Assembly (NCBI GenBank): GCA_032718565.1
Contig: JAVGVS010000761.1
Location: 1 to 64,000, forward strand
Length of the DNA: 64,000 nt
Direction of reading: 5' to 3'
From: Distichodus sexfasciatus
Taxonomy: Eukaryota; Chordata; Actinopteri; Characiformes; Distichodontidae
Each line of letters starts with the position of its first letter. Position 1 is the first letter of the stretch. Both the position numbers and the translations under genes were made by a program. A model generated the notes under the pieces. The model was not told the DNA's origin. It saw only the letters and a program-made list of their open reading frames with translations, and searched no databases. Shown here piece after piece: positions 26,982-33,250 of this stretch.

Positions 26982-27080
26982 GAGCTGCTGGAAGCCGAGC
27001 GAGGCGGGACTCAGGTCGGGTCTGGAGCTCGTCCTGCGCGGCATGGTGACCAGACGCGACTGCGAGCCTTGCACACTCAT
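533..27080 (-). CDS. dsp: desmoplakin, complete gene (24 coding exons)
   Basis: Desmoplakin is the cytoplasmic desmosome plakin that joins plakoglobin/plakophilin-cadherin complexes to intermediate filaments. Joining 24 exons with GT-AG borders and matching phases gives 8,169 nt (2,722 aa plus TAA); human desmoplakin is 2,871 aa. Approximate residues: head 1-190 with poly-Gln at 34-45; spectrin-like repeats 190-1047 with an SH3 segment about 445-520; coiled-coil rod about 1048-1820; plakin-repeat domains A 1828-2048, B 2118-2323 and C 2478-2668, with a linker at 2323-2423; Gly-Ser-Arg tail 2683-2703. The RRGS motif near the end carries Ser2702, equivalent to a known regulatory phosphoserine in human DSP. 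The ATG at 27080 has A at -3. No frameshift or stop breaks the frame. Similarity to human DSP was judged from memory of the family. I cannot say which fish paralogue (a or b) it is. Confidence 0.97.
3997..5823 (-). CDS. dsp: dsp exon 23 (coiled-coil rod)
   Basis: 609 whole codons (residues 1048-1656), starting IRNTKIELLEEDL and ending AEIAKIQKQSVE, the same borders as human exon 23. It is almost pure Glu/Lys/Arg/Gln/Leu heptad coiled coil, used for parallel dimerisation. Acceptor TTTGTTCAG, donor GTATTGAA. An internal donor at 5325 could shorten it to 166 codons. From memory the human exon encodes about 766 residues; here one of two human tandem blocks carrying an INITKTT motif is absent (single copy here: IHITKTN, QKEDDTSALK). 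The open frame running on to 3754 past the donor is intron. Confidence 0.97.
5320..5328 (-). promoter_or_regulatory. dsp: internal alternative 5' splice site in dsp exon 23
   Basis: On the minus strand the coding sequence reads CTAAGGTAAGAAACC. AAG|GTAAG is a consensus donor, with the last exon base at 5326. Use of it leaves 166 in-frame codons of exon 23 and joins exon 24 in phase 0. The position between SK and VRNQY equals the human DPII junction before residue 1195 (VRNHY). The short isoform would be 2,279 aa. Usage is inferred; no transcript data. Confidence 0.75.
5988..6086 (-). CDS. dsp: dsp exon 22
   Basis: Thirty-three codons: SRYIELLTRSSDYYKFLGEM (human ARYIELLTRSGDYYRFLSEM) then KNMEELK. 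Acceptor TGCTTTAG, donor GTCAGTGA. Last exon before the rod. Confidence 0.98.
6273..7349. mobile_element. Tigger/pogo-like DNA transposon, non-autonomous (dsp intron 21)
   Basis: Both ends read CAGTAATCCC inward and are flanked by TA (6271-6272 and 7350-7351), the TA target duplication of the Tc1/mariner-pogo superfamily. The right terminus read inward continues TCGTTATTCGCGGGGG, as in Tigger-like families. At 1,077 bp it has no transposase frame. An internal block (TGCATCGGACAGCCG ... CTGACTCATCTTGAG) occurs twice, near 6581-6655 and 6797-6864. Confidence 0.8.
7370..7642. mobile_element. hAT-like MITE remnant
   Basis: Begins TAAGGGCTGACCGATG and ends GTTGACCCCTA, an imperfect terminal inverted repeat around AT-rich sequence. 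No clear 8-bp target duplication. Confidence 0.5.
7733..8165. mobile_element. hAT-like element remnant
   Basis: Starts TAGGGATGGGAATTGATAAG and ends near GTGAGTCGGAACC, resembling teleost hAT MITEs of the TAGGGATGGG type. Part of its interior (TCAAGTAAATGGCTGTACTGT) is related to the fold-back at 15567-15892. Right end uncertain. Confidence 0.4.
8247..8354 (-). CDS. dsp: dsp exon 21
   Basis: Thirty-six codons with LASYSSGLETLLNIPIKRTM, almost identical to human. Acceptor TATTTTCAG, donor GTGCTCAT. Confidence 0.98.
8538..8621 (-). CDS. dsp: dsp exon 20
   Basis: Twenty-eight codons, ALHSEIKGKKDKVEDVQKDA and onwards (human NLHSEISGKRDKSEEVQKIA). Acceptor TTTTTAG, donor GTGCAGAT. Confidence 0.97.
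8641..9146 (-). mobile_element. hAT-type MITE, family TAGGGATGCACGATA, truncated
   Basis: Reverse-oriented copy of the element at 20924-21646. It shares the segments around GTGTCCCGAGCCG, CTATGTGGTAGTATGC and GTAGTGCACATGGAGAGTC. It ends ATATCGTGCATCCCTA at 9146; the other terminus is missing. Lies in dsp intron 19. Confidence 0.7.
9255..9417 (-). CDS. dsp: dsp exon 19 (spectrin repeat)
   Basis: One base plus 54 codons, MWDLEKQEKQLKHYQ to LMDHLNQQK (human LWDLEKQIKQLRNY, RFLNEQK). Acceptor GTGTGTCAG, donor GTCTCGCA. Confidence 0.97.
9541..9691 (-). mobile_element. tRNA-derived SINE (family 1) copy, intron 18
   Basis: Reverse complement of the family body GGTAAAGGTACC...GCAAGGTACCGTCC, followed by a degenerate tRNA-like head with the B box as TTGAACCGGC. 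The 3' tail is shortened. Confidence 0.65.
10511..10704 (-). CDS. dsp: dsp exon 18 (spectrin repeat)
   Basis: Sixty-four codons plus two bases, NMKTDLEQKRDVL to MSDRWRRILAQIDS (human LTDRWQRIDKQIDF). Acceptor TCTGCACAG, donor GTAAGAGC. Confidence 0.96.
11021..11159 (-). CDS. dsp: dsp exon 17 (spectrin repeat)
   Basis: One base plus 46 codons: LSALRALLQSLARAEDVVKV and HEARLTEKET, matching human VRALLQAILQTEDMLKVYEARLTEEET. Acceptor GTGTTGCAG, donor GTCAGTAT. Confidence 0.97.
11263..11441 (-). CDS. dsp: dsp exon 16 (spectrin repeat)
   Basis: Fifty-nine codons plus two bases, GVHRDLDSIRDEYLRLRES to FSAAYLE. It is diverged in sequence but fits in phase and length. Acceptor GATGGCAG, donor GTAGAGTG next to a CA tract. 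Confidence 0.92.
11489..11619. repeat. fold-back repeat with perfect 30-nt arms (dsp intron 15)
   Basis: Arm 11489-11518 is the exact reverse complement of 11590-11619 (core GTCCAAGACTAGGCTTAATC). A third copy at about 11540-11565 pairs with the right arm to make a tighter hairpin. A related, weaker copy lies at 39890-40015. Probably a MITE family. Confidence 0.75.
11723..12009 (-). CDS. dsp: dsp exon 15 (low-complexity, Pro/Thr/Gly/Ser insert)
   Basis: Two bases plus 95 codons. The first half is Pro/Lys/Thr-rich and ends in five Gly and five Ser encoded by trinucleotide runs. The second half (LLTQIHTLRRRLEAAESGL) resembles the human ELQKIRRQIEHCEGRM helix. Phase and both splice sites (acceptor TTATGCAG, donor GTAAACAC) fit, but the first half has no clear human counterpart. 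Confidence 0.85.
12075..12455. repeat. 44-bp minisatellite, about 8.5 copies (dsp intron 14)
   Basis: The motif TGTGGCCAAAATAGGGAATG recurs at 12092, 12137, 12180, 12224, 12268, 12312, 12356 and 12400, spacing 43-45 bp. A shortened last unit starts at 12429. Units differ by a few substitutions. Confidence 0.9.
12511..12703 (-). CDS. dsp: dsp exon 14 (spectrin repeat)
   Basis: Sixty-four codons plus one base, with LELHYQEFLRLS and MFGDDDK-like VFGDEDK. The acceptor TGTGTAG sits beside a CA microsatellite and the donor GTAACTCT beside a GT tract. Confidence 0.96.
12837..12963 (-). CDS. dsp: dsp exon 13 (spectrin repeat)
   Basis: One base plus 42 codons, NEQYFEAIMAICNQLNINIK and SLISWQYCMRDIQRIKSL, matching human EQYYEAILALWNQLYINMK. 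Acceptor TTATTCTCAG, donor GTGAGAGC. Confidence 0.97.
13502..13656 (-). CDS. dsp: dsp exon 12 (SH3 segment)
   Basis: Fifty-one codons plus two bases: FKGDEAILKDNSERSKWAV, VTGPGG, and the VPSVCLIVPPPNPL end of the SH3 fold, all close to human. Acceptor GTGTTGCAG, donor GTACGACA inside the split Lys codon. Confidence 0.97.
13846..13950. mobile_element. hAT-like terminus remnant (dsp intron 12/11 region)
   Basis: TAGGGCTGTGCGATATGACC is a typical hAT MITE end; the rest decays into AT-rich sequence. The stretch 13680-13980 is otherwise AT-rich without coding signal. Confidence 0.35.
14049..14201 (-). CDS. dsp: dsp exon 11 (start of SH3 segment)
   Basis: Fifty-one codons with LVNKSKSIVRLKPRNP, then PVIVQALCDFRQQQ, the first strand of the embedded SH3 fold (human LRALCDYKQDQ). 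Acceptor TGTGAGCAG, donor GTAAAACA. Confidence 0.97.
14545..14660 (+). repeat. dispersed repeat with GAGACGAGACGACGTG core
   Basis: AGTCAAAGTAAACTGTC followed by ACAGAGAGACGAGACGACGT and CTCCAGGTTCTAC. The same order is found at 25350-25500 and 47993-48110, and inverted at 26735-26815. Confidence 0.6.
14791..14916 (-). CDS. dsp: dsp exon 10 (spectrin repeat)
   Basis: Forty-two codons, FFKDVNETSSKL to LTELLKNLE, with conserved IRKKYTCDK (human IRKKYPCDK). Acceptor ACTCCACAG, donor GTACAGAC. Confidence 0.96.
14991..15260. mobile_element. family-1 SINE: inverted copy plus an opposed tail
   Basis: 14991-15185 is a minus-strand copy (tail TTTGTCATTGTGAACAC, body GACTTGGGGACGCTACC). 15193-15260 is a plus-strand 3' part (CATGGATGGGTCACATTTGG). 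The two face each other, implying insertion of one into another or an internal inversion. Confidence 0.65.
15285..15380 (-). CDS. dsp: dsp exon 9 (spectrin repeat)
   Basis: Thirty-two codons starting AYMDTLQTQWSWILQITKCI, identical to human over that stretch. Acceptor CTGTTGTCAG, donor GTCTCAGC. Confidence 0.98.
15567..15892. repeat. long inverted repeat (dsp intron 8)
   Basis: Left arm about 15567-15674 pairs with right arm about 15765-15892. Shared arm segments include CGGAATAAACACTGAAAA, TGTATTGTGAGTAGA and TTTTGTCTGTAA. A hAT-like end (TAGTGCTGGACGATACGG) lies just outside at 15433, suggesting a fold-back transposon. Confidence 0.65.
15936..16040 (-). CDS. dsp: dsp exon 8 (spectrin repeat)
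   Basis: Thirty-five codons, KLMSDLEEKEKELNKLKAK to NQHPASVKIE; the last segment is nearly identical to human NQHPASDKIE. Acceptor CAAAACAG, donor GTAAGAGA. Confidence 0.97.
16635..16802 (-). CDS. dsp: dsp exon 7 (spectrin repeat)
   Basis: Fifty-six codons holding the highly conserved AIMWVNDREEEELVFDWGDK motif (human EIMWINDCEEEELLYDW). Acceptor TCAATGTAG, donor GTAAACAC. Confidence 0.97.
16922..16981 (-). CDS. dsp: dsp exon 6 (spectrin repeat)
   Basis: A short exon of 20 codons, TQKGDKALLHSLEQEWDSLQ, equivalent to human REKSAIYQLEEEYENLL. Acceptor GATTGTGCAG, donor GTGACCAT. Confidence 0.92.
17581..17706 (-). CDS. dsp: dsp exon 5 (spectrin repeat)
   Basis: Forty-two whole codons, RLIETSPFGDD to RARDEL, matching the human segment around VEQHINSHRGIHNSI. 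Acceptor GTGTGCAG, donor GTGAGATA. Confidence 0.93.
17871..18066 (+). mobile_element. tRNA-derived SINE (family 2)
   Basis: A-box-like TGGCCTAGTGGTAGG (17878-17892) and B-box GGTTTGAATCC (17921-17931), then a body and the 3' tail GGATAAGAGCGTCTGCTAAA common in fish SINEs. Other copies: 33938-34110 and, inverted, 44398-44535. Confidence 0.85.
18240..18370 (-). mobile_element. family-1 SINE copy (dsp intron 4)
   Basis: Contains GCTTGGGGACAGTACC and CATGAGTACCTCACTGGTAC in reverse orientation, with a degenerate tRNA-like head near 18310-18365. Confidence 0.6.
18711..18740. repeat. (GT)n microsatellite
   Basis: Uninterrupted GT repeats of about 15 units in dsp intron 4. Confidence 0.9.
18880..19112. 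repeat. (GATA/GACA)n tetranucleotide repeat
   Basis: Interspersed GACA and GATA units with ATAAACAGACAGACAG variants. All frames stay open only because the repeat lacks stops, so the apparent Ser/Val/Leu-rich protein on the minus strand is not real. Confidence 0.9.
19376..19735. repeat. polypyrimidine (CT-rich) tract
   Basis: About 350 bases of TCTC/CCCT sequence in dsp intron 4 with open but meaningless frames; followed by (CA)n at 19793-19815. Confidence 0.85.
20245..20345 (+). mobile_element. degenerate family-1 SINE fragment
   Basis: GGTCGTCGGTTCAAGTCCCA (B box) then CTGGTAAAGGTAAAGG and CACATTTGGTTGAGGTG; the middle of the body is deleted. Confidence 0.5.
20600..20738 (-). CDS. dsp: dsp exon 4
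   Basis: One base plus 46 codons, containing VRRKRSSVG (human VRRASSKG) and ending in ALGWINQKK. Acceptor ATTTCCAG, donor GTGGGTAC. End of the plakoglobin-binding head. Confidence 0.93.
20924..21646 (+). mobile_element. hAT-type MITE, complete (family TAGGGATGCACGATA)
   Basis: The 723-bp element starts TAGGGATGCACGATA and ends TATCGTGCATGCCTA. It is flanked by 8-bp duplications GTTTCTGC (20916-20923) and GTTTCCGC (21647-21654), one mismatch, as expected for hAT elements. No transposase frame. Lies in dsp intron 3. Confidence 0.85.
21952..22073 (-). CDS. dsp: dsp exon 3
   Basis: Forty codons plus two bases, from GGPSPDFESV to the LGQPTDSIS segment, which matches human MGQPCDAYQ. Acceptor TATTCCAG, donor GTAAGAAG. 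Confidence 0.92.
22113..22250. mobile_element. hAT-like element end
   Basis: TAGGGATGCTCCGATAACG and GGATCGGGTATCGGTGGC resemble a hAT MITE terminus; no opposite end found. The rest of dsp intron 2 up to 23090 shows nothing else recognisable. Confidence 0.4.
23097..23526. mobile_element. dispersed element with CCTCCAGGATTT ends
   Basis: Begins CCCTCCAGGATTTCGCGATG and ends CCTGGAGGA, an inverted terminal motif. It contains TTTGACCAATCATTGTC and the TCATTGTTAAACAATCATTA segment. Related copies: 60744-61133, inverted 49450-49800, and fragments near 23835-23915 and 49110-49225. Confidence 0.6.
24058..24148 (-). CDS. dsp: dsp exon 2
   Basis: One base completes the split Ser codon, then 30 codons beginning MSTASSQKKAQF. 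Acceptor TTATTTCAG, donor GTAAGTC. It aligns with the human segment that begins MSRHQNQNTIQ. Confidence 0.9.
24149..26853. other. dsp intron 1
   Basis: No exon or RNA gene seen. It contains a remnant of the TACTTAAGTA hAT-like family (about 25000-25135), dispersed repeats with the GACGAGACGACGTGG core (25350-25510 plus, 26735-26815 minus) and a SINE at 26190-26350. As the first intron it may hold enhancers, but I see no specific signal. Confidence 0.7.
26190..26350 (+). mobile_element. family-1 SINE copy (dsp intron 1)
   Basis: CACCGGTTCTAATC (B box) then GTAAAGGTACCACTGAGGTA and AAGGTACCGTCCCCAAGC, with a truncated tail. Confidence 0.75.
26854..27080 (-). CDS. dsp: dsp exon 1 (start codon, N-terminal head)
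   Basis: Residues 1-75 plus two bases. ATG at 27080; the longer open frame upstream lacks an ATG. It encodes a Ser/Arg-rich start, 12 consecutive Gln (34-45), and a Tyr/Thr/Asn-rich end. The donor after CACCTACAG is GTACCA. The N-terminus is poorly conserved in plakins, so this assignment rests on phase, position and the GC-rich promoter context. Confidence 0.85.
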
Positions 27081-27330
27081 CCTCACGGCAGAAAACAACA
27101 AGAAACAAGCAGAAAAGCCGCTGAGGGAAGTTTCGAAAGTTGTGGTTTCTCTCCTCCGTGCGCCCTCACGATCCCACTCCCTCCGTCACTCCGCACGAGC
27201 GCGCGCACACCTTCTAGGGACCCGTACGCGGAAGAGACGCGTTTTAAGCTGGAGCCACGCCCAGTTCGCGGCCACGCCCACTGGGGGGCGGGGCTGAGTC
27301 AGTCAGAGCGTGAGTCTCTTCACTAGAGGT
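27081..27330 (-). promoter_or_regulatory. dsp: dsp 5' UTR and core promoter region (approximate)
   Basis: GC- and CpG-rich sequence immediately upstream of the dsp ATG, in strong contrast to the AT-rich flanks. I see no convincing TATA box, so the transcription start is undefined. A hAT-type repeat begins at 27325, which limits the proximal promoter. Confidence 0.55.
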
Positions 27331-27680
27331 GTGAACTGGTCTCACGATTCGATTCGATTCGATTATGATGATCAGGTCAACGATTCGATACGATATCTCG
27401 ATACAGCACGATGCATCTCATGCTATTTTTCAATTTTCGATTTTTCAATTGTTCACACTGCGCGCAGATTGGGCAGCCATAGTTACCACGTTGGAGGGGG
27501 GGGCTCTATTACTTTTTAAATATTTGCATTAAATTCATTATTCATAAAGAGCATGGCACCTTTACTAAACCAGGTATATACACACAAGTCAATGACATGA
27601 CATGCATATTTTTGTCAGGTGGTGCAATAATAGTTTATAGTAAACAAACGATTGATTACTATGGTGTAAATAGCTATTGT
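27325..27680. mobile_element. hAT-like element, family TAGAGGTGTGAA, 5' part
   Basis: Starts TAGAGGTGTGAACTGG with GATTCGATTCGATTCG. 27367-27680 recurs almost identically at about 28579-28893. The family right end (TTTCAACACCTCTA) is seen at 55731-55744. Confidence 0.65.
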
Positions 27681-28580
27681 CAGAGGTGGAAAGAGTATTG
27701 AAAATTTGTACTCAAGTACAAGTACTGTTACATTGGTTAAAATGTACTCAATTACAAGTAAAAGTACTGGTGTTAAAAAAAATACTTGAGTAAATGTACA
27801 AAGTACTCTTCTCATAAACTACTCAGAGTACTAATTACTCCTTAACCGATGGATGTTTTATTGCATCGTCAATAGCAGGCATTCGATTCGATTCACCAGT
27901 ATAAAATATCTACGTTCAAAGCACATTTCTCAGATGAACGAGGTATAGAAAGGCAGTTTGTTTTGTAAATAAATGTAGATAAAAAACAAAAATGTTTTTG
28001 AACATGCATAGCGCAGTTTAAACTTTTCCCAATACGCTGCAAACAACAGGCAGATAAGTGTCTTAAACTCTTAGACATAATGGCATTTCTGTCACACTTC
28101 ACTTTCTGAACCTTTTGTTCAGTTTCAGCAAGAGCTGGTTTTCTAAATTAACAGAGTCTATCCGGCTTCGTTTGGCTCCATTTTCTCCATTTTCTCCATT
28201 TTGGCTTCTTTGTCTCCAAATCTTCAGTCTATAAATTAGTTTGTTCTCCACTGTGTAGTTCCTCCAGACACCTGTGCCTGCTGCTGCAGCGGAGTTTATT
28301 CTTTGCTTACGTCATAGATTAACTGGCGTGGTTGCGATTGCACAGCCTTATTGGCTACAAAGATGCAGATGAAAGGTTTGAATATTAATTCAAATTGTGG
28401 CCGTACTCAGTAGCGACTTTTCATTTTATAAGTAGCGAAGTAGATTACATGGTGTAAATTGTACTCAAGTATGAGTAAAATTACACACTTGAAAAACTAC
28501 TCATAAAAGTACAAGTACCCCAAAAAAATCGACTTAATTACAGTAACGTGAGTATTTGTAATTCGTTACTTCCACCCCTG
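27681..28580. mobile_element. hAT-like element with CAGAGGTGGAA ends
   Basis: 900 bp beginning CAGAGGTGGAAAGAGTA and ending GTTACTTCCACCCCTG. The interior has the subterminal TACTCAAGTACAAGTAC and complementary AAAGTACAAGTACCCC motifs common in fish non-autonomous hATs. It separates two copies of the flanking element. No matching 8-bp duplication across the junctions. Confidence 0.65.
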
Positions 28581-28893
28581 ATTATCAGGTCAACGATTTG
28601 ATTTGATACGATATCTCGATGCAGCATGACGCATCTCATACTATTTTTCAATTTTCTATTTTTCAATTGTTCACACTGCACGCAGATTGGGCAGCCACAG
28701 TTACCAAGTTGGGGGGGGTATTACTTTTTAAATATTTGCATTAAATTCATTATTCATAAAAAGCATGGCACCTTTACTAAACCAGGTATATACACACAAG
28801 TCAATGACATGACATGCATATTTTTGTCAGGTGGTGCAATAACAGTTTATAGTGAACAAATGGTTGATTACTATGGTGTAAATAGCTATTGTA
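28581..28893. repeat. second copy of the 27367-27680 repeat
   Basis: Direct copy with a few substitutions (for example GATTTGATTTGATACG for GATTCGATACG). From 28894 to 29650 nothing recognisable is present. Confidence 0.75.
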
Positions 28894-29654
28894 CTGAATG
28901 CATTCATTTTTATATTTTTATAATTACAAAAATAAAAAAAATATTTAGTTGTAATTATAATTAAAATTGGGTGCTAAAAATATTAAATACATGACCACAA
29001 GAATGTGTGAGGAAGTGTTGAAATACTTGCTAAAAATCTAAAGACTATGACATTTTTGATGGGGGTGAAGTTAAAAATACAGTCCATAGAAAAAAAAATT
29101 AAAAGTTAAAAGTTAAAACAATTCCCTGGAACCAAAACCAGCTCCATAAAGAAGAGGTTTAACAAGTTTCATATGGAAAAAAACTGAGTGTCCTGACCGT
29201 CCTGCTGACCATCCATGGGATGAATTGTGTAGTATAATTGTTTAAGCTGCAGGGCCTGTTTCAGTACTACAACACAAACATGGTAAAATAATATATATTT
29301 AAAATAAGGCAAGACTAGACACGAAAGAACTTTGATCTCAAGGGAAATATAAAGATTGGAGAAAAAATCAGTGAAGAATTTCACTTAAATCTGTAATGCA
29401 AATCTACAAAAGTAGTATAAAGTTAAGAAAGAAATGAGAGAGACAAGAAGAGAGAGAGCAAGAGAAAGACAGATTTGCAGATAGATAGATCACATTATTT
29501 TAGTTTTAGTCATATGATGGCGGATTGCACAGAATTCCTTGGAAATATGAGTTTCTTCACTACTAACGCAGATAAAGAACGATTCACATTTCCTAATTAT
29601 CAGATGTGTGTGAGAATTCAAAATGGGAGGCGAGAGTGGTGAAAACACGCCCTG

Positions 29655-29666
29655 TGTGAGTCAGGG

Positions 29667-29702
<36 letters not shown>
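29655..29702. repeat. (GT)n microsatellite, then GA-rich tracts to 30240
   Basis: GT repeat at 29668-29700; GA-rich runs at 29935-29975 and 30178-30240; (CA)n at 30475-30494. The interval 29700-30575 has no coding evidence. Confidence 0.85.
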
Positions 29703-29705
<3 letters not shown>

Positions 29706-30575
29706 CAACAGTAGCCAACACCCAACACTGGAATCTCCTGACTTTGCAGGGAGCTGCTCTGTTTCTCTGAGGTGTTTTCTCTTTGTGTGTTTTTACTGTC
29801 AGTATAAAAGGAAATTAATTTTATCTGCGATCTTAAAGTGAAACAATGAAGTCCAAACAGCCTTAAAACCTTTACAAGTGAGGGGAAAATATTCCTCACC
29901 TGAAAACAGTTCAATGTAAAATGAGGACATGAGAGAGGGGGGGAGAAAGAGAGAGAGAGAGAGAGAGAGAAGGGGTGGGACGGAGGGAGGAAAATGTGTG
30001 AGAAAGTACAAGGTAGAAGCTGGGTGTAAAAATGCTGCAGAAGGGTTATGTGTGTGATAGATAAATAGATGGATGGATAGATAGTCAAACGAGAAATAGA
30101 GAAATTGTTTACACATTTGGCATTGCTTTAATAATGCTTATATTTCCATTCAGCAAGTAAATCTAACAAAGTGTGTGTGTGAGAGAGAGAGATACTGTTT
30201 ATAGGTACAGAGAGACAGAGAGAGAGCGAGAGAGACAGAGATTGTGAACCCATTTGGCCTTGCTCAAATGCAGCACTGAATAAATCTAAGTGAAAGTGTG
30301 TGTTTACGTGTTTGTGTATGTGTGTGCATGCATGTGTGTATTTGTGTGTGATTTCATACTGTAATGTGTGTAGGATTTGGGAAGCTTTGTTCCCATGTAC
30401 AGCACACACCCAGCTGCCACTCCTCTACTCAACTTTCTCCTTTTACCCAAGCTGTCATTCTGCAACAAGCTGCAACACACACACACACACACACCAAAAA
30501 CCACTCCCTCTGTGGAAAAAGTGACAGTCACACTTTTAACATAGAGCCCCTTCACAGCCTAAGGTGTTGCTAAAG

Positions 30576-31190
30576 GTAGAATTTGAGACAATTCTGTTCA
30601 AGAGAGAAACTGCACAATTCTAGTTAAGGGAGAATTTGTTATATTTTAATTAAGGTTAATGGTAGAATTCTATTAAACAATGAATTTGTAGAATTCTATT
30701 AAAGGCCTAATTTGCACATCTCTAATAAGGGCCAAACCTGCACAACTAGTAAATGCTGAACTTGCAGAAATCTATTAGGTGGATTTTGTAGAATTCTATT
30801 AAATGCCTAATTTGTAGCATTCTATTAAAGGCAGGAGTTGCAGAATTTTATTAAAGGTAGATTTTGTAGAATTCTATTAAAGATCAAACTGGTTAAATCT
30901 AATCTATTTCAGCTCATAGATTAGAAAATTCAAAAATCCTATTTAAGGAAGAATTTGCAACATACTAATTAAGACTAATTGCTGAATTCTTAAAGGCTTG
31001 AATTTGCTCAATTCTATTCGAGGTTAATGGCAGAACTCTCTTATATGTTGAATTTGCAGAATTCTATTAGTGCTCATATTTACAGGGTTCTATTGAAGGT
31101 TGAGTTTGTACAATTCTATTTAAGGTAGATTCCGATTAAAGTATTAATTCTAGTTCTATTGAATGTGTGATTTACTGAATTCTAATAACA
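30576..31190. repeat. degenerate AT-rich tandem repeat (unit about 26-30 bp)
   Basis: More than 20 diverged units of the type GAATTCTATTAAAGG plus TRAATTTGYA. A second block of the same unit lies at 32090-32490. Confidence 0.75.
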
Positions 31191-31842
31191 AGACGGACAA
31201 TACCTTCTAAATTCCGGTGGGACGACCAGACTTAACAGCTCCATTCTATCATAAATCATATATCACTTGATAATAAACTGCACTGCATTATTCTATATTT
31301 CACCTCAGTGTCTAGTAGTAATACACTGCATGCTCTACTTTGCGCGGTGTATGTGTGTGTGCATGTGGTGTGTGTGTGTAGCTGCAGGGTGATTAAACGT
31401 TACTGTATGCCGAGTGTATTTCGGTGCGAATCAAGAGTTCAGTGTTTCTGACTGGGTGAAATTCGGGTGGGGTGAGGCAGTTCCCTTCCTGCACAGTTCA
31501 GATCAGGGTGTGGCTGAACAATACCTCTTCCTCCCTCGTTCCCTTCACCACTCCCTCCCTCCCTCCGTCTATCTGTCCCTCCCTCCGTCTCTCTCACTCC
31601 CTTTTCCTTTCGTGTTGTCGTTGAGCTGACACAAACTGCAGCCGCCATAAAACCCACTATTGCACAAAGTTCAAACACACACACGCCCATAACACCCCCC
31701 CCCCTCCCCCCATGCACCCACCCACCCACACACAGTCTATTATCACATCAAATTGCTCACACACACTGTGCTATCCAAAAATCATACTGCTCTATTTTGT
31801 GGCTGGAGTCTGCCTGTATACAGTGCACAAGATGGAGATGTG

Positions 31843-31882
31843 TGTGTTGTGTGTGTTGTGTGTGTTGTGTGTAAGTGTGTGT

Positions 31883-31916
<34 letters not shown>

Positions 31917-31980
31917 GTGTGTGTGTGTGTGTGTGTGAGTGTGTGTGTGTGTGCGGGTGGATGTGTGTGTGGGTGTGTAA
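31843..31980. repeat. (GT)n / GTGTGTTGT microsatellite
   Basis: Long compound GT repeat with GTGTGTTGT and GAGTGTGTGT interruptions; a CT-rich stretch precedes it at 31525-31610. Confidence 0.9.
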
Positions 31981-32089
31981 CAGGGTGCACCAAGGACACT
32001 AACTACACTTTCACTTATTCTTTACTGCATTTAATAATAATGTAAATACATACTTTCATATATCTATTTTAAACTAAGCTGTAATTCTG

Positions 32090-32490
32090 TCAAACTTTTT
32101 ATTAAAGGTATTAGTTGTAGAATTCTTTTAAAGGTTAAATCTGCAGAATTCTATTACAGGTGGAAGTTGATTTGATTAAAGACTTAATGGGTAGAAGTCT
32201 ACGAAAGGTGGAAGTTGCAGAATTCTCTTAAATACTGACGATTTGTAGACGTCTATTAAAGGTGGAAACTGTACAATTTTATTAAGGACAGAATTTGTAG
32301 AATTCTATTAAATGTGAAAGTTATCAAACTATTACAAGTAGAATTTGAAGCAAGTCTATAAACATTCAAATCAGTGGAATTATATTAAGGGGAGAATTTC
32401 CAAAATTCAAAGTTAATTGCAGAATTTTATTAAAAATAGAGTTTGAGGCAATTCTGTCAAAGTTCACATTTGTGGATTTCAGAAAGCTAC
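32090..32490. repeat. second block of AT-rich tandem repeat
   Basis: Units such as AGAATTCTATTACAGGTGG and TTGTAGAATTCTATTAAATG, related to 30576-31190 and about 0.9 kb from it. Confidence 0.7.
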
Positions 32491-33170
32491 TGAAGGTATA
32501 TCACATATGTATATACATATTTAGTGTTTATTTATTATTTTTAAGATGTGGCAGTGATGAAGTTGAGCAACAACTGTTGATTTAAGTCTAGCTTTATAGG
32601 TTTGTAAAACAGATGTGGACTATGAAGCACTGATGTACACGACTCTGGATATGATTTAATGCCGTAAATATAAACATAACGTCTATGTGTGAGTACAGCT
32701 GGTTTAGTCTTGACTCAGGTGGTGAGCGACTGTGTTGCTGTTAGACAGAGAGATGAGTCTCTTGGAGCGTGACGCCAAGAGACACACCGCCTTAAAACCA
32801 GCACATCAGACTAAACTAACACACAAGCTGATGTAACACACACACACACACACGGTCATAACGTGAATCATATCTGCTAGACTCCACTTATCCACTCAGA
32901 CCACACCTGTTCAGGTGAGACACACCTACTGATCTCAGTGTCTGTGCTGCAGACTTTCCCACCAACACCTTCACAACACTCCTCCTCCTCCAACACGGCT
33001 GCTGGTGTGGTTTGTGCTGTGTAACTCTTCTCTTCTTGTCTTCTTCTCCCCACTTTTTGAGCACTGAACTCCTTCCACCATTTTTGTCATAAAGACACGG
33101 TACACGACCTAAAATGGTCAGTTCGTCAAGGAGAAGCTCCTCGTCACTAGGGGACGCTGTCCTAAGAAAC

Positions 33171-33250
33171 CATTCATTCATTCATTCATTCATTCATTCA
33201 TTCATTATTTGTACGGCTTAATCCCAACTGGGGTCGCAGCTAACCACATG
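33171..33250 (-). mobile_element. family-3 SINE tail fragment with (CATT)n
   Basis: About ten CATT units followed by TACGGCTTAATCCCAACTGG, the 3' end of the SINE family seen whole at 50885-51265, truncated here. Confidence 0.65.

Noticed and set aside
27081..27101. Seven-codon upstream extension of dsp exon 1
   Set aside because: The upstream codon is TTG, not ATG; the first ATG in frame with a good context is at 27080.
26838..27326. Plus-strand frames with poly-Leu or poly-Cys over dsp exon 1
   Set aside because: They are the complement and shifted frames of the CAG repeat and CpG-rich promoter.
32888..33181. 97-aa minus-strand open frame
   Set aside because: No family recognised, and its end runs into a SINE tail; too weak to call a gene.
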